Assembly: GCA_027306505.1 (NCBI GenBank)
Contig: DAHUZP010000064.1
Location: 1-62,196 of the forward strand
Length of the DNA stretch: 62,196 bases
Source of the DNA: Thermoplasmata archaeon
GTDB taxonomy: Archaea; Thermoplasmatota; Thermoplasmata; Lutacidiplasmatales; UBA184
Reading direction: 5' to 3'
The notes beneath the pieces were generated by a model. It made no database searches, was not told the origin of the DNA, and saw only the letters and a program-made list of their open reading frames with translations. The translations under genes were made by a program, and so were the position numbers. Positions 43,493-52,067 of this stretch are shown piece after piece; within the stretch, counting starts at the first letter, position 1, and each line of letters starts with the position of its first letter.

Positions 43493-43741
43493 ATGGACCC
43501 GACCTTCGTGGAGCCTGCGCTGGTGCGCCTGAGCGAGACCGCGCTCCTTTTCGTCCTTCTCGGCACGACCCTCACCGTCTCGGCCGTGGTCGATGGCCTG
43601 TCCGGCTCGGAGCTGATCGGAGGGGCTGGGAGCATGGGGTTGCTCGCGATCGGTCTCATGCTCCTCTCGGTAGGGCTCGTCGCCCTCTGGCGCTCGCGAC
43701 GGGCGATCTTCCTGCCGGTCTCAGCGCCGCGAAGGGCGTAG
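43493..43741 (+). CDS. Small two-helix membrane protein
   Basis: 82 residues with two hydrophobic segments (ALLFVLLGTTLTVSAVV, then MGLLAIGLMLLSVGLVAL), a short loop between and a basic end. The ATG at 43493 is preceded by GGGGGATC, a usable ribosome binding site. No family recognised. Its 3' end overlaps the convergent CoaD-DUF84 gene by 21 nt. Confidence 0.65.
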   Translation: MDPTFVEPALVRLSETALLFVLLGTTLTVSAVVDGLSGSELIGGAGSMGLLAIGLMLLSVGLVALWRSRRAIFLPVSAPRRA

Positions 43742-44806
43742 CACATCGACCGCGGGCAGACGCTCCGCCCGCCGTGCGAGCAGCGGGACGAACGCCGCTC
43801 GGACGGCCTCGGCGATGACCCCCTCTCGGGAGATCGCGTTGCCAGTGAGGTAGGAGAGCGCACCGCCCGTGGTGTGACCTACGGCAGCGGGCCCACCCGT
43901 GAGGCGTACCGCGTCCTCGAGCGTGCGCCGTCCCTCCAGGACCGACGCTATCCCGGGGGGTAGCGGATAGGCGGCGGAGAGGCTCGAGAGCCGCGTCCCG
44001 TCCGCTCCCGCCACAGCGACACAATGGACATCGTAGGTCCCCGGGACCGACCCCTTGGCCGCCTTCTTCGAGCCCTTGGGATCGAGCAGGAGGACCGTCG
44101 CTTCCACCCCCACCCCCCAATCGCATCCCGCTTCCAACGCGAGAGCGGCCCGACGATGGGCCCCTGCGAACCCTTCCTTCAGACCCCAGGGCTGTGGGTT
44201 CGGCTTCCCCGGGCTCACCGCCTCCAGCTGGATGGGGGTGCGCTCGAACAGGGTGTGGAAGCCGACCTCCACGCCCGCGCGCTTGACGGCATTGGTCGAG
44301 CCCACGCCCACCCGGACCGGGGTCAGCCGTCGGCCATCCCTGTCGATGCGTCCCTGTCGCAGGCGAGTGGAGGAGACCCGTAGGAGGTCCTCCCCCAGCA
44401 CGGCATGGCGGACGATGAGCGTCAGCGGACGGATGCGGCGGAGACGACGAAGCTGGTTCGCGCGCTCACCCACGGCAAGGGTCTCGTCGCTCACGACCAA
44501 GGCCTGGGTGGAGGGCTCCAAGGCCGCACCCCATCGGTCCACGAGCGGGATGAGGTACCACGACCGTCCCGGGAAGAGCTCTTCAAGGCGGCGCTCGAGT
44601 CCCTGACGCCGCTCCTCGAACGGTCGGACGCTTCGGGCCTTCCCCGACGGCCCCGCCTTTCGAAGGAACTCGTCCGTGGTGATCCCGATCCCGACCTCCC
44701 CCGCATGGTCGAAGGCCGCCGCGAGCAGCGCCTCGTGCCCGACGTGGATCCGATCGAAGGTCCCACCCATCACCGCGCGTGGCACAAGGCGACGAGATGC
44801 GGGCAA
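43721..44806 (-). CDS. coaD: Fusion of archaeal phosphopantetheine adenylyltransferase and DUF84 (ITPase/XTPase)
   Basis: 361 residues. The N-terminal half (about 1-155) is a nucleotidyltransferase with GGTFDRIHVGHEALL (the H-x-G-H motif), TTDEFLRKAG and a C-terminal SSTRLRQGRIDRDG, typical of the archaeal CoaD family. It adenylates 4'-phosphopantetheine to dephospho-CoA. The C-terminal half (about 163-340) is a DUF84/YjjX domain: RVGVGSTNAVKRAGVE, PWGLKEGFAGAHRRAALALE, GVGVEATVLLLDPKG and the GVIAEAVRAAF end. That family hydrolyses ITP and XTP. A single chain with both is noteworthy. It lies 15 nt downstream of the DUF2116 gene. Confidence 0.85.
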   Translation of the reverse strand: MPASRRLVPRAVMGGTFDRIHVGHEALLAAAFDHAGEVGIGITTDEFLRKAGPSGKARSVRPFEERRQGLERRLEELFPGRSWYLIPLVDRWGAALEPSTQALVVSDETLAVGERANQLRRLRRIRPLTLIVRHAVLGEDLLRVSSTRLRQGRIDRDGRRLTPVRVGVGSTNAVKRAGVEVGFHTLFERTPIQLEAVSPGKPNPQPWGLKEGFAGAHRRAALALEAGCDWGVGVEATVLLLDPKGSKKAAKGSVPGTYDVHCVAVAGADGTRLSSLSAAYPLPPGIASVLEGRRTLEDAVRLTGGPAAVGHTTGGALSYLTGNAISREGVIAEAVRAAFVPLLARRAERLPAVDVLRPSRR

Positions 44807-44821
44807 GGACCTAGGGACCTC

Positions 44822-45007
44822 TCAGACCCTGGAGAACAAGGCGATGATGATGAAGATGGTCAACGCGACGAAGACCACCGTGTAGAGGCGCTGCTGGCGG
44901 ACCTGCTGGCCCCTTGTATGAGCGCATTTCGGGCTGCAGAAGGAGTCCTCGGGGGGAGTGGGGGACCCGCAGACCCGGCAGTGTCGGTGGAGGGGGACGC
45001 TCTCCAT
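44822..45007 (-). CDS. DUF2116 zinc-ribbon membrane protein
   Basis: 61 residues from the ATG at 45007 (a GTG at 45016 would add three). CRVCGSPTPPEDSFCSPKCAH holds a four-Cys zinc ribbon (CxxC...CxxxC), and a C-terminal hydrophobic helix (YTVVFVALTIFIIIALF) anchors it. This pairing matches the archaeal DUF2116 family, described as zinc-ribbon nucleic-acid-binding-like. It precedes the CoaD fusion by 15 nt on the same strand and likely shares its transcript. Confidence 0.8.
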   Translation of the reverse strand: MESVPLHRHCRVCGSPTPPEDSFCSPKCAHTRGQQVRQQRLYTVVFVALTIFIIIALFSRV

Positions 45008-45164
45008 GCCCGACACGAAATGGTCCTGGGATATGGAAGCGATGCGCTGCAGGGCCCCCCCCGGCCCGAGTTGGGGTCGCCCCCAGGAGCGGACCCAGGT
45101 GTCCCCTGTTTGTCGTCCGGGGGGACTTCCACCGACAGAGAGTCAGCCTCGCGCGCGCAACCAT

Positions 45165-45170
45165 CATAAA
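45165..45170 (+). promoter_or_regulatory. TATA-like box of the oxoacid dehydrogenase operon
   Basis: CATAAA in an A/T-rich patch of the divergent region. The GTG at 45197 is about 30 nt downstream, so the E1alpha mRNA is probably leaderless. Confidence 0.5.
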
Positions 45171-45196
45171 CGACCCCTCTCTCGCGCACCGCGAGT

Positions 45197-46279
45197 GTGG
45201 TTCTCGTGAGCGGAACGGTCTCCCGGACGATGGGACAGATGGAGGGGCCCTCCCTCCCAGACACCGAGCTTCTGAAGGTCCTGCGCACCATGTCGCTCGG
45301 CCGCGCGGTGGACGAACGCTGCATGAACCTCCAGCGGCAGGGCCGGCTGGGGTTCTATGTGCCGATGGAGGGCCAGGAGGGGGCGCAGATCGGCTGCGGG
45401 TGGGCCTTGGAGAAGGGCGACTGGATCTGCCCTGCCTACCGGGAGATGGGCGTCGCGCTGACCCGCGGGATCCCTCTCTCGACCATCCTGGACCAGCTTT
45501 TCGGCAACTCTGCCGACCTGTCGAAGGGACGACAGATGCCCAACCACTATGGTTGGAGGGACCACCGCTTCGTGAGCGCCTCAAGCCCCATCGGCACGCA
45601 GATCATCCACGCGGTCGGTCTCGCTTACGCCTCCCGATACAAGGGGGAGAAGGTCATCTCCGTCCCGTTCTTCGGTGATGGGGCCACCTCCTCCACCGAC
45701 TTCCACTCGGGGATGAACTTCGCAGGGGTGTACAAGGCCCCGGTCGTCTTCTTCTGCCAGAACAACCAGTGGGCCATCTCCCTCCCTCGGGAGAAGCAGA
45801 CGAAAAGCACGACGCTCGCCATGAAGGCGAACGCCTACGGGTTCCCAGGGGTCCAGGTGGACGGGAACGACTTCCACGCGGTGTACAGCGCCGTGAAGGA
45901 CGCCCGGACCCGAGCGATCCGGGGCGAAGGCCCGACGCTCATCGAAGCCGTGACCTACCGGATGGGTCCGCACTCCACTTCGGACGACCCCCGCCGCTAC
46001 CGCAGTTCCCAGGAGCTCGCCACTTGGAAGGCGCGTGACCCTATCGAGCGTCTGAAGGAGGAGCTCGTCACCCGCGGAGCGCTCACGGAAGCGGACTTCG
46101 ACAAGATGCAGGAGGAGGTCCGCGCCGAGGTGGCCCAGGCGGTCCAGCAGGCCGAGAAGGTGGGACCGCCCGAGCCCCGTACCCTCTTCGAGGACGTGTG
46201 GGCCAGACCGATCCCCCAGCTCCAGGAGGAGATCCAGGAGTTCGAGGAGCTCCTGAAGGAGGGAGTGATCCGACCATGA
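45197..46279 (+). CDS. pdhA: 2-oxoacid dehydrogenase E1 alpha subunit, copy 1
   Basis: 360 residues. Thiamine-diphosphate motif FFGDGATSSTDFHSGMNFA (GDG...N) is intact. Other landmarks are CPAYREMGVALTRG (Tyr-Arg phosphate contact), GRQMPNHYG with the active-site His, and the loop RMGPHSTSDDPRRYR. The protein decarboxylates pyruvate or a branched-chain 2-oxoacid with E1beta, passing the acyl group to the lipoyl arm of E2. It overlaps E1beta by 4 nt (ATGA). A probable leaderless GTG start follows a TATA-like box at 45165; an ATG at 45230 is an alternative. Cytoplasmic, with the rest of the complex in the same operon. Confidence 0.93.
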   Translation: MVLVSGTVSRTMGQMEGPSLPDTELLKVLRTMSLGRAVDERCMNLQRQGRLGFYVPMEGQEGAQIGCGWALEKGDWICPAYREMGVALTRGIPLSTILDQLFGNSADLSKGRQMPNHYGWRDHRFVSASSPIGTQIIHAVGLAYASRYKGEKVISVPFFGDGATSSTDFHSGMNFAGVYKAPVVFFCQNNQWAISLPREKQTKSTTLAMKANAYGFPGVQVDGNDFHAVYSAVKDARTRAIRGEGPTLIEAVTYRMGPHSTSDDPRRYRSSQELATWKARDPIERLKEELVTRGALTEADFDKMQEEVRAEVAQAVQQAEKVGPPEPRTLFEDVWARPIPQLQEEIQEFEELLKEGVIRP

Positions 46280-47253
46280 CCGACATGACGCTCATCCAAG
46301 GTGTGAACCGTGCGCTGCACCAAGCGATGAAGGCCGACCCGGACGTCCTGTGCCTCGGGGAGGACATCGGGGTCAACGGCGGGGTCTTCCGAGCGACGGA
46401 AGGCCTGCAGAAGGAGTTCGGCGAGGCCCGCGTGCTCGACACGCCGCTCAACGAGAGCGGGATCGTCGGGATGGCCGTGGGGATGGCGCTCTACGGGCTC
46501 AAGCCCGTCGCCGAGATCCAGTTCCTGGACTTCATCTACCCGGCCTTCGACCAGATCGTGAGCGAGCTCGCGAAGTTCCGCTACCGCTCCGGCGGGCAGT
46601 TCCCGGCCCACGTGGTCCTGCGCACCCCCTACGGGGGCGGGATCCGGGGCGGTCTCTACCATTCCCAGAGCACCGAGCAGCTCTTCGCGAGCACCCCGGG
46701 GCTCAAGGTGGTCATCCCTTCCACCCCCGCTGACGCGAAGGGGCTGCTCCTCACGGCCATCTTCGACGAGGACCCGGTGCTCTTCCTGGAGCCGAAGCGC
46801 ATCTACCGCACGGCGACCGGCGAGGTCCCGGACGGAGACCATCGGGTCCCCTTCGGCAAGGCGCGCGTGGTGCGCGAGGGCAGCGATGTGAGCGTCTTCG
46901 CCTACGGCGCGATGGTCCCCCTCGCCTTCCAGGCCTGCCAGGTGCTCGAGAAGACGGGCATCCACGCTGAGCTGCTCGATCTGAGGTCCTTGGTCCCGCT
47001 CGACGTGGAGGCGGTGGTGCGCTCCGTTGAGAAGACCGGACGGGCCGTGATCGTCCATGAGGCGCCCAAGTTCTGTGGGTTCGGGGCAGAGCTCGCCGCG
47101 ATCCTGGCGGAGAAAGCGCTCTACTCGCTCAAGGCCCCCATCGTTCGGGTCACCGGCTACGACACCCCGTTCCCCTACAGCCTGGAGAACCTCTACTTGC
47201 CCAGCGTCGACCGCATCGGGCGCGCGATCCAGCGGACCGTCGCCGCGGGTTGA
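46276..47253 (+). CDS. pdhB: 2-oxoacid dehydrogenase E1 beta subunit
   Basis: 325 residues from the ATG at 46276. The transketolase-like core has LGEDIGVNGGVFRATEGL, the Glu in FGEARVLDTPLNESGIVGMAVG, IQFLDFIYPAFDQIVSE and the VLRTPYGGGIRGGLYHSQS loop. The C-terminal half has the conserved LLDLRSLVPLDVEAV and IVHEAPKFCGFG. It forms the alpha2beta2 E1 with one of the two alpha subunits in the operon. Only one beta gene is present for two alpha genes. The gap to E2 is 21 nt, so it is co-transcribed. Confidence 0.93.
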   Translation: MTDMTLIQGVNRALHQAMKADPDVLCLGEDIGVNGGVFRATEGLQKEFGEARVLDTPLNESGIVGMAVGMALYGLKPVAEIQFLDFIYPAFDQIVSELAKFRYRSGGQFPAHVVLRTPYGGGIRGGLYHSQSTEQLFASTPGLKVVIPSTPADAKGLLLTAIFDEDPVLFLEPKRIYRTATGEVPDGDHRVPFGKARVVREGSDVSVFAYGAMVPLAFQACQVLEKTGIHAELLDLRSLVPLDVEAVVRSVEKTGRAVIVHEAPKFCGFGAELAAILAEKALYSLKAPIVRVTGYDTPFPYSLENLYLPSVDRIGRAIQRTVAAG

Positions 47254-47274
47254 ACCACCTGGAGGAGCATCGCC

Positions 47275-48624
47275 ATGTCGGCCGCGTTCGAATTCCGCCT
47301 CCCGGACATCGGAGAAGGCGTCGCCCAGGGCGAGGTGGTCAAGTGGCACGTGAAGGCGGGGGACCCGATCCAGGAAGACCAGCCTCTCGTGAGCGTCCTC
47401 ACCGACAAGGCGAACGTCGAGATCCCTTCCCCTCGCACGGGGAGGATCGTGACGCTCCACGCGAAGGAGGGCGAGGTCGTCAAGGTGGGGGGGCTGCTTG
47501 TCACCATCGACGCGACCGGCCCCGGGGGCTCCTCCCCGTCTCCTTCCCACGGTCACGCTTTACCGGCCGTCGCGGCGGCCCCTGCCTCCGCCCCGGCTCC
47601 GGCCGCACCCGCACCCGCCCCCGGCGGCGGCCGGGTCCTGGCTCCCCCGTCCGTTCGCCATAAGGCGGCGCAGCTCGGCATCGACCTCGCCCAGGTCCGC
47701 GGCAGCGGGCCCCAGGGAAGGATCACGGAGGCCGACCTGGACCTCTTCTCCAAGGGAGGGGCCCGTGCCGCAGCGCCCCCGGCGGCCCCTGCCCCCGTGA
47801 GCACGTCACCCTCGGTCTCCTTCGCGGGCGCGGAGGCCCCGTCACCCACGTTTTCCCCCGTGGCCATCCCTCCGCCCCCGGCTGTCGCGGCCAGCGCCGC
47901 GTCCGCCCACGCGGGTCCTCTCCAGGAGCGCGTGCCCATTCGTGGCGTGCGTCGGGTCATCGCCGAGAGGATGGCGATCTCCCACGCTCGCGCGGCCCGG
48001 TTCACCTACGTCGAAGAGGTCGACGTGAGCGAGCTCGTCCGGGTGCGTGAGCGCTCGAAGAAGCGCCTGGAAGAGAAGGGGGTACAGCTCTCCTACCTTC
48101 CGTTCATCGTGAAGGCGGTCGTCCAGGGGCTGAAGGCCCACCCGGGCATGAACGCCTACATGGACGACGCGAGGCAAGAGATCGTTCTCTGCCGATACTA
48201 CCACATCGGGATCGCCGCCGCGGCGCCCGAGGGGCTCATCGTCCCGGTCGTCCGCGACGCGGACCGCAAGAGCATCACCACGATCGCTCGGGAGATCCAG
48301 GACCTCTCGGAGCGGGGGAAGGCGGGGAAGCTCACGCGGGAGGAGCTCTCGGGGAGCACGTTCACCATCACCAGCCTGGGGGCGCTCGGCGGCGTCCTCG
48401 CGACCCCCGTGCTCAACTACCCGGAGGTGGCCATCCTCGGGGTCCACAAGATCGTGAAGCGCCCGGTCTACGCACCGGACGGCTCGCTCGTCCCGGCCCA
48501 CCTGATGAACCTGTCCGTCTCGCTGGACCACCGGGTCTTGGACGGGATCACGGGGGCCGAGTTCCTCTCGGTGGTCAAGAGCCACCTCGAGGACCCTCAC
48601 CAGCTCTTCCTCGAGATGGTCTAG
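47275..48624 (+). CDS. pdhC: Dihydrolipoamide acyltransferase (E2)
   Basis: 449 residues. One lipoyl domain (about 5-80), with the lipoyl-Lys in VLTDKANVEIPS, then an Ala/Pro linker. The peripheral-subunit-binding domain is near 120-160 (PSVRHKAAQLGIDLAQVRGS). A second Ala/Pro linker leads to the catalytic domain (about 220-449), ending in SLDHRVLDGITGAEFL with the HRVxDG active-site His. It moves the acyl group from lipoamide to CoA and forms the core of the complex. It is between E1beta and the second E1alpha in the operon, ends in TAG, and needs lipoylation, which the lipB gene downstream can supply. Confidence 0.94.
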   Translation: MSAAFEFRLPDIGEGVAQGEVVKWHVKAGDPIQEDQPLVSVLTDKANVEIPSPRTGRIVTLHAKEGEVVKVGGLLVTIDATGPGGSSPSPSHGHALPAVAAAPASAPAPAAPAPAPGGGRVLAPPSVRHKAAQLGIDLAQVRGSGPQGRITEADLDLFSKGGARAAAPPAAPAPVSTSPSVSFAGAEAPSPTFSPVAIPPPPAVAASAASAHAGPLQERVPIRGVRRVIAERMAISHARAARFTYVEEVDVSELVRVRERSKKRLEEKGVQLSYLPFIVKAVVQGLKAHPGMNAYMDDARQEIVLCRYYHIGIAAAAPEGLIVPVVRDADRKSITTIAREIQDLSERGKAGKLTREELSGSTFTITSLGALGGVLATPVLNYPEVAILGVHKIVKRPVYAPDGSLVPAHLMNLSVSLDHRVLDGITGAEFLSVVKSHLEDPHQLFLEMV

Positions 48625-48637
48625 AGGTCCCCTCCCG

Positions 48638-49768
48638 ATGACCGAGGCCCGTCCGCCGCCGTCCGCCGCGACACCCTCTCCTGGCCCGGCGCCGTCGACG
48701 GTGCCGCTCCCCTATGGGAAGGCGGAGCTCGAGAAGCGTCTCGGAGGCGACTGGGAGGCCCGGGTCCGGGCGATGTACCACGGGATGCTCTTCGGCCGTG
48801 TCCTGGACACGCGGATGCTCGCTCTCCAGCGCCAGGGCCGCGTCGCCTTCTACGGCCCCGCGACGGGGCAGGAAGCGACCACCGTGGGGGCCGCGCTCGC
48901 GATGACCCCCGAGGACTGGGTCTTCCCTGGGCTCCGCGAACAGCTGGTCGCGCTCCTGCGCGGTCTCAACCTCACCCTCTACTTGCACCACCTCTTCGGG
49001 AACGACCTGGACACGGCGCGAGGGAGGCAGATGCCCTGCCATCCGAGCGCCCGGGAGGTCCACTACGTCTCGATGTCCAGCACCATCGGTACCCAGATCA
49101 TCCACGCGGTGGGCTTCGCTTACGGGCTTCGGCTTCGGAAGTCCCCGGGGATCTCCTGGACTTTCTTCGGGGACGGCGCGACCTCTGCCGTGGACTTCCA
49201 CACCGGCCTCAACTTCGCCGGGGTCTACGACCTGCCGGTCCTCTTCGTCTGCACCAACAACCAGTGGGCGATCAGCGTCCCGAACGATAAGCAAACCGCG
49301 AGCGCGACCTTTGCGCAGAAGTCGGAGGCCTACGGGATCCCTGGAAGTCGGGTCGACGGGACCGACGTCGTGGACGTCTTCTGTGCCCTGCGCGAAGCTC
49401 GGGCGGAGATCGCCCAGGGGAAGGGCCCGCGCCTGGTCGAGTCGGTCCTCTATCGGCTCACGCCCCACTCCTCTTCCGACGACCCCTCGCGCTACCAACC
49501 GAAGGGGTGGATGGACAAGGCGCGCTCCATGGACCCCGTCGGTCGCTTCGAGGCCATGCTGGACCGGATCGGGGTCCTTGCGCCCTCGGAACGGGAGAAG
49601 GTGCAGGCCGAACTGGACGCGAGGGTCCGCTCCGCGATCCAGGAGGCGGAAGTGATGCCTCCCCCACGCACCGACTCGCTCTTCGAGGACACCTACAAGG
49701 TGCCCTTCTGGCCCCTCACCGAGGAGCGCGAGAGCTTTGACAAGGAGCAGGGGGGGAACTTCCCATGA
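48638..49768 (+). CDS. 2-oxoacid dehydrogenase E1 alpha subunit, copy 2 (divergent paralogue)
   Basis: 376 residues with a Pro/Ala-rich N-terminus of about 25. FFGDGATSAVDFHTGLNFAG is intact, and so are GRQMPCH and the loop RLTPHSSSDDPSRYQ. The usual Tyr-Arg contact (PAYRE in copy 1) is PGLRE here, so Tyr is replaced by Leu, and HYG becomes HPS. The two alphas also differ at both ends. Sitting between E2 and E3, 13 nt after E2 and overlapping E3 by 4 nt, it is plainly part of the operon. It may form a second E1 with the single E1beta for a different 2-oxoacid, or be a regulatory subunit. Confidence 0.88.
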   Translation: MTEARPPPSAATPSPGPAPSTVPLPYGKAELEKRLGGDWEARVRAMYHGMLFGRVLDTRMLALQRQGRVAFYGPATGQEATTVGAALAMTPEDWVFPGLREQLVALLRGLNLTLYLHHLFGNDLDTARGRQMPCHPSAREVHYVSMSSTIGTQIIHAVGFAYGLRLRKSPGISWTFFGDGATSAVDFHTGLNFAGVYDLPVLFVCTNNQWAISVPNDKQTASATFAQKSEAYGIPGSRVDGTDVVDVFCALREARAEIAQGKGPRLVESVLYRLTPHSSSDDPSRYQPKGWMDKARSMDPVGRFEAMLDRIGVLAPSEREKVQAELDARVRSAIQEAEVMPPPRTDSLFEDTYKVPFWPLTEERESFDKEQGGNFP

Positions 49769-51198
49769 CGCGTGGGGTGGACGTGCTGATCCTCGGCGGC
49801 GGCCCTGGTGGGTACGTAGCGGCCCTACGGCTCTCCCAGCTGGGCCGCAAGCCCTTCCTCGTGGAGAAGGACGCGCTGGGGGGGGAGTGCCTCAACCGCG
49901 GGTGCATCCCATCCAAGGCGCTCATCCATGCCTCCGAGACCTACGACGAGGTGCACCGTAGCGGCGCCGAGATGGGGGTCCCGCCCCCCGGCCCCGGCCT
50001 CGACGTCCCAGCGATGCAGAAGTGGCGCGCGTCTATCATCGAGAAGGAGCAGCGCGGTATCGAGACGCTCTTCAGAGCGTCGGGGGTCACTTGGATGCGG
50101 GGCAGCGGGAGGCTCACCGGCCCGCGCAGCGCGGTGGTGGAGGGCCCGAACGTCCCGGGCGGACGGGAAGAGGTGGCTTTCCAGGCGTGCATCCTCGCGA
50201 CAGGGGCCTACCACATGAGCCTGCCCGGCTTCGAGCCCGACGGGAAGGCGGTCCTCACCGCGAAGGACATGCTGCTGCTCGAGAAGGTCCCCGCTCGTCT
50301 CCTCATCCTCGGGGGGGGCGTGAGCGGAGTGGAGCTGGGCGAGCACTACGCTCGGCTCGGCAGCCAGGTCACGATCGTCGAGCTCATGCCCCAGTTGGTC
50401 CCGGGGATGGACGCTGACCTCTCCCAGGAGCTTCGGCGTTCCCTGGAACGCCGGGGGATGGTCGTGCACACGGAGGCGAAGGCGAGCTCGCTCCACCGTA
50501 GCCCCACTGGTCTCCAGCTCTCGGTCAGCACGAAGGAGGGCCCCATGGTCCTCGAAGGGGACCTCCTCTTCCTCACCGTCGGTAAGCGGCCGGAGACCCG
50601 GGCACTCGGCCTGGAGGTTGCGGGCGTTGCGCTTGCCGAGAGGGGAGGCTTTGTCCAGGTGGACGACCGGATGGCAACGAGCGTCGCGGGCATCTACGCG
50701 GTGGGGGACCTCGCCCGACCTCCGATGGTCGCCCACAAGGCCTACCGGGAAGGGCGGATCGCGGCCGAGGTCATCGCGGGGCTCCCGTCCAGCTGGAGCC
50801 ACCAGGCGGTCCCTTCGGTGGTCTATACCGATCCCGAGCTCGCGACGGTCGGCCTCACCCTTGTCCAGGCAACGGAGAAGGGCCTCACCGCGCGCGAGGT
50901 CAAGTTCCCCTACGCCGCGCTGGGGCGGGCCCACGCGGCCCATGCGACCGGAGGTTTCGTGAAGCTCGTCGCCGAGGAGGGGAGCGGCCTCGTCCTGGGC
51001 TCGCATGCGGCCGGTCATGCTTCCGGGGAGTTCGTGAGCGAGGTGGCCTTCGCGATCGAGATGGGAGCGACGGTGCGCGACCTTGCGGGAACGATCCATC
51101 CCCATCCGACCTTCGCGGAGCTGCTCCAAGAGGTCGCGATGCTCTGGCTGGGGGAACCGATCCACGTCGCTCGGCCAATCGTGTCGCATGCCCGCTGA
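49765..51198 (+). CDS. lpdA: Dihydrolipoamide dehydrogenase (E3)
   Basis: 477 residues. FAD site VLILGGGPGGYVAALRLSQL; redox disulfide in GGECLNRGCIPSKAL (CLNRGC); NAD site LLILGGGVSGVELGEHYARLG; second FAD region GIYAVGDLA; dimer-interface His-Glu in TIHPHPTFAELLQE. All key residues are present. It reoxidises dihydrolipoyl groups on E2 with NAD. ATG overlaps the stop of the second E1alpha; its own stop overlaps the start of lipB, so the four are translationally coupled. Confidence 0.95.
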   Translation: MTRGVDVLILGGGPGGYVAALRLSQLGRKPFLVEKDALGGECLNRGCIPSKALIHASETYDEVHRSGAEMGVPPPGPGLDVPAMQKWRASIIEKEQRGIETLFRASGVTWMRGSGRLTGPRSAVVEGPNVPGGREEVAFQACILATGAYHMSLPGFEPDGKAVLTAKDMLLLEKVPARLLILGGGVSGVELGEHYARLGSQVTIVELMPQLVPGMDADLSQELRRSLERRGMVVHTEAKASSLHRSPTGLQLSVSTKEGPMVLEGDLLFLTVGKRPETRALGLEVAGVALAERGGFVQVDDRMATSVAGIYAVGDLARPPMVAHKAYREGRIAAEVIAGLPSSWSHQAVPSVVYTDPELATVGLTLVQATEKGLTAREVKFPYAALGRAHAAHATGGFVKLVAEEGSGLVLGSHAAGHASGEFVSEVAFAIEMGATVRDLAGTIHPHPTFAELLQEVAMLWLGEPIHVARPIVSHAR

Positions 51199-51865
51199 GA
51201 GCGTCTTGCCGTCCAGGGTAGCCACGCGCTGCGTCCCCGTCCTCTCCGGCGCGGAGCCCCCCGTCCTACGCGAGCTCGGCCACCGTGACTACCAGGAGGT
51301 CTGGGACCTCATGCGGGAGCTCCGACGGGCGAGGAAGGCGCGGACCATCCCCGACACCTTGCTCCTGGTGGAGCACGACCCGGTGATCACGGTGGGGGTG
51401 CAGGGTGCGGAGGGAGATGTCCTTCCCGGGGACCTTCCGGTCCATCATGTGGAGCGGGGAGGCAAGAGCACCTACCACGGCCCAGGACAGTTGGTGGGCT
51501 ACCCCATCGTCGATATCTGCTCCAGAGGAAAGGATGTGCGGCGGTTCGTCCACGACGTGGAGGAGCTCGTGGTGCGCGCCGTCCATCCGTTCGGCATCGA
51601 AGCCTCCCGTGTCGACGGCAAGCGAGGGGTCTGGGTGGGGGGCGAACGCAAGATCGCCTCCGTCGGGGTCGCGATCGAGGAGTGGGTGAGCTACCACGGC
51701 TTTGCGCTCAACGTCTCGGTGGACCTCCGTGCCTTCGAGCGCTTCCGTCCCTGTGGGTTCGATGGAAAGGTCATGACCTCCATGTCGCGGGAACTGGGCC
51801 GACCCGTGCACCTCGCCGAGGTGAGCCCTCACATCGCGTCGGCGTGGAGCGATCTCTTCGCGTGA
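51188..51865 (+). CDS. lipB: Octanoyltransferase
   Basis: 225 residues from the ATG at 51188, overlapping the E3 stop by 11 nt. Motifs: PDTLLLVEHDPVITVG, RGGKSTYHGPGQLVGYPI, the Lys in ERKIASVGVAI, ALNVSVDLRAF and the nucleophilic Cys in RFRPCGFDG. It moves octanoyl groups from acyl carrier protein to the lipoyl domain Lys, after which a radical-SAM LipA inserts sulfur. LipA is not in the window. Its place as last gene of the complex operon gives it an obvious target, the E2. Confidence 0.93.
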   Translation: MPAESVLPSRVATRCVPVLSGAEPPVLRELGHRDYQEVWDLMRELRRARKARTIPDTLLLVEHDPVITVGVQGAEGDVLPGDLPVHHVERGGKSTYHGPGQLVGYPIVDICSRGKDVRRFVHDVEELVVRAVHPFGIEASRVDGKRGVWVGGERKIASVGVAIEEWVSYHGFALNVSVDLRAFERFRPCGFDGKVMTSMSRELGRPVHLAEVSPHIASAWSDLFA

Positions 51866-52018
51866 GGCACGCTCCCGAACGGGGGGGGGGCCCTCTACCC
51901 TCGGACCCCCGGCCACCTCCAGGGCAGGAACCCCACCGGTGAGGGGGCTCGGGAGCTCCTCCTTCGAATGGAGCTCTGGAGGCTTCGCGCCGGGGCTTCG
52001 TTCCACGGACCGAAATGG

Positions 52019-52032
52019 CCTAAAACGTTAGG
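52019..52032. promoter_or_regulatory. Dyad CCTAA-N4-TTAGG upstream of 52068
   Basis: A perfect 5-bp inverted repeat in a short A/T island (CCTAAAACGTTAGG), 36 nt before the GTG at 52068. It may be an operator or part of the promoter. The rest of 51866-52067 shows nothing. Confidence 0.35.
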
Positions 52033-52067
52033 GTGGATACCTTTCCCGCCAGGGGGGGAGAGCGGAG

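Noticed and set aside
45997-47556. 519-residue minus-strand ORF across E1alpha and E1beta
   Set aside because: Antisense of genes with intact catalytic motifs; no motif of its own.
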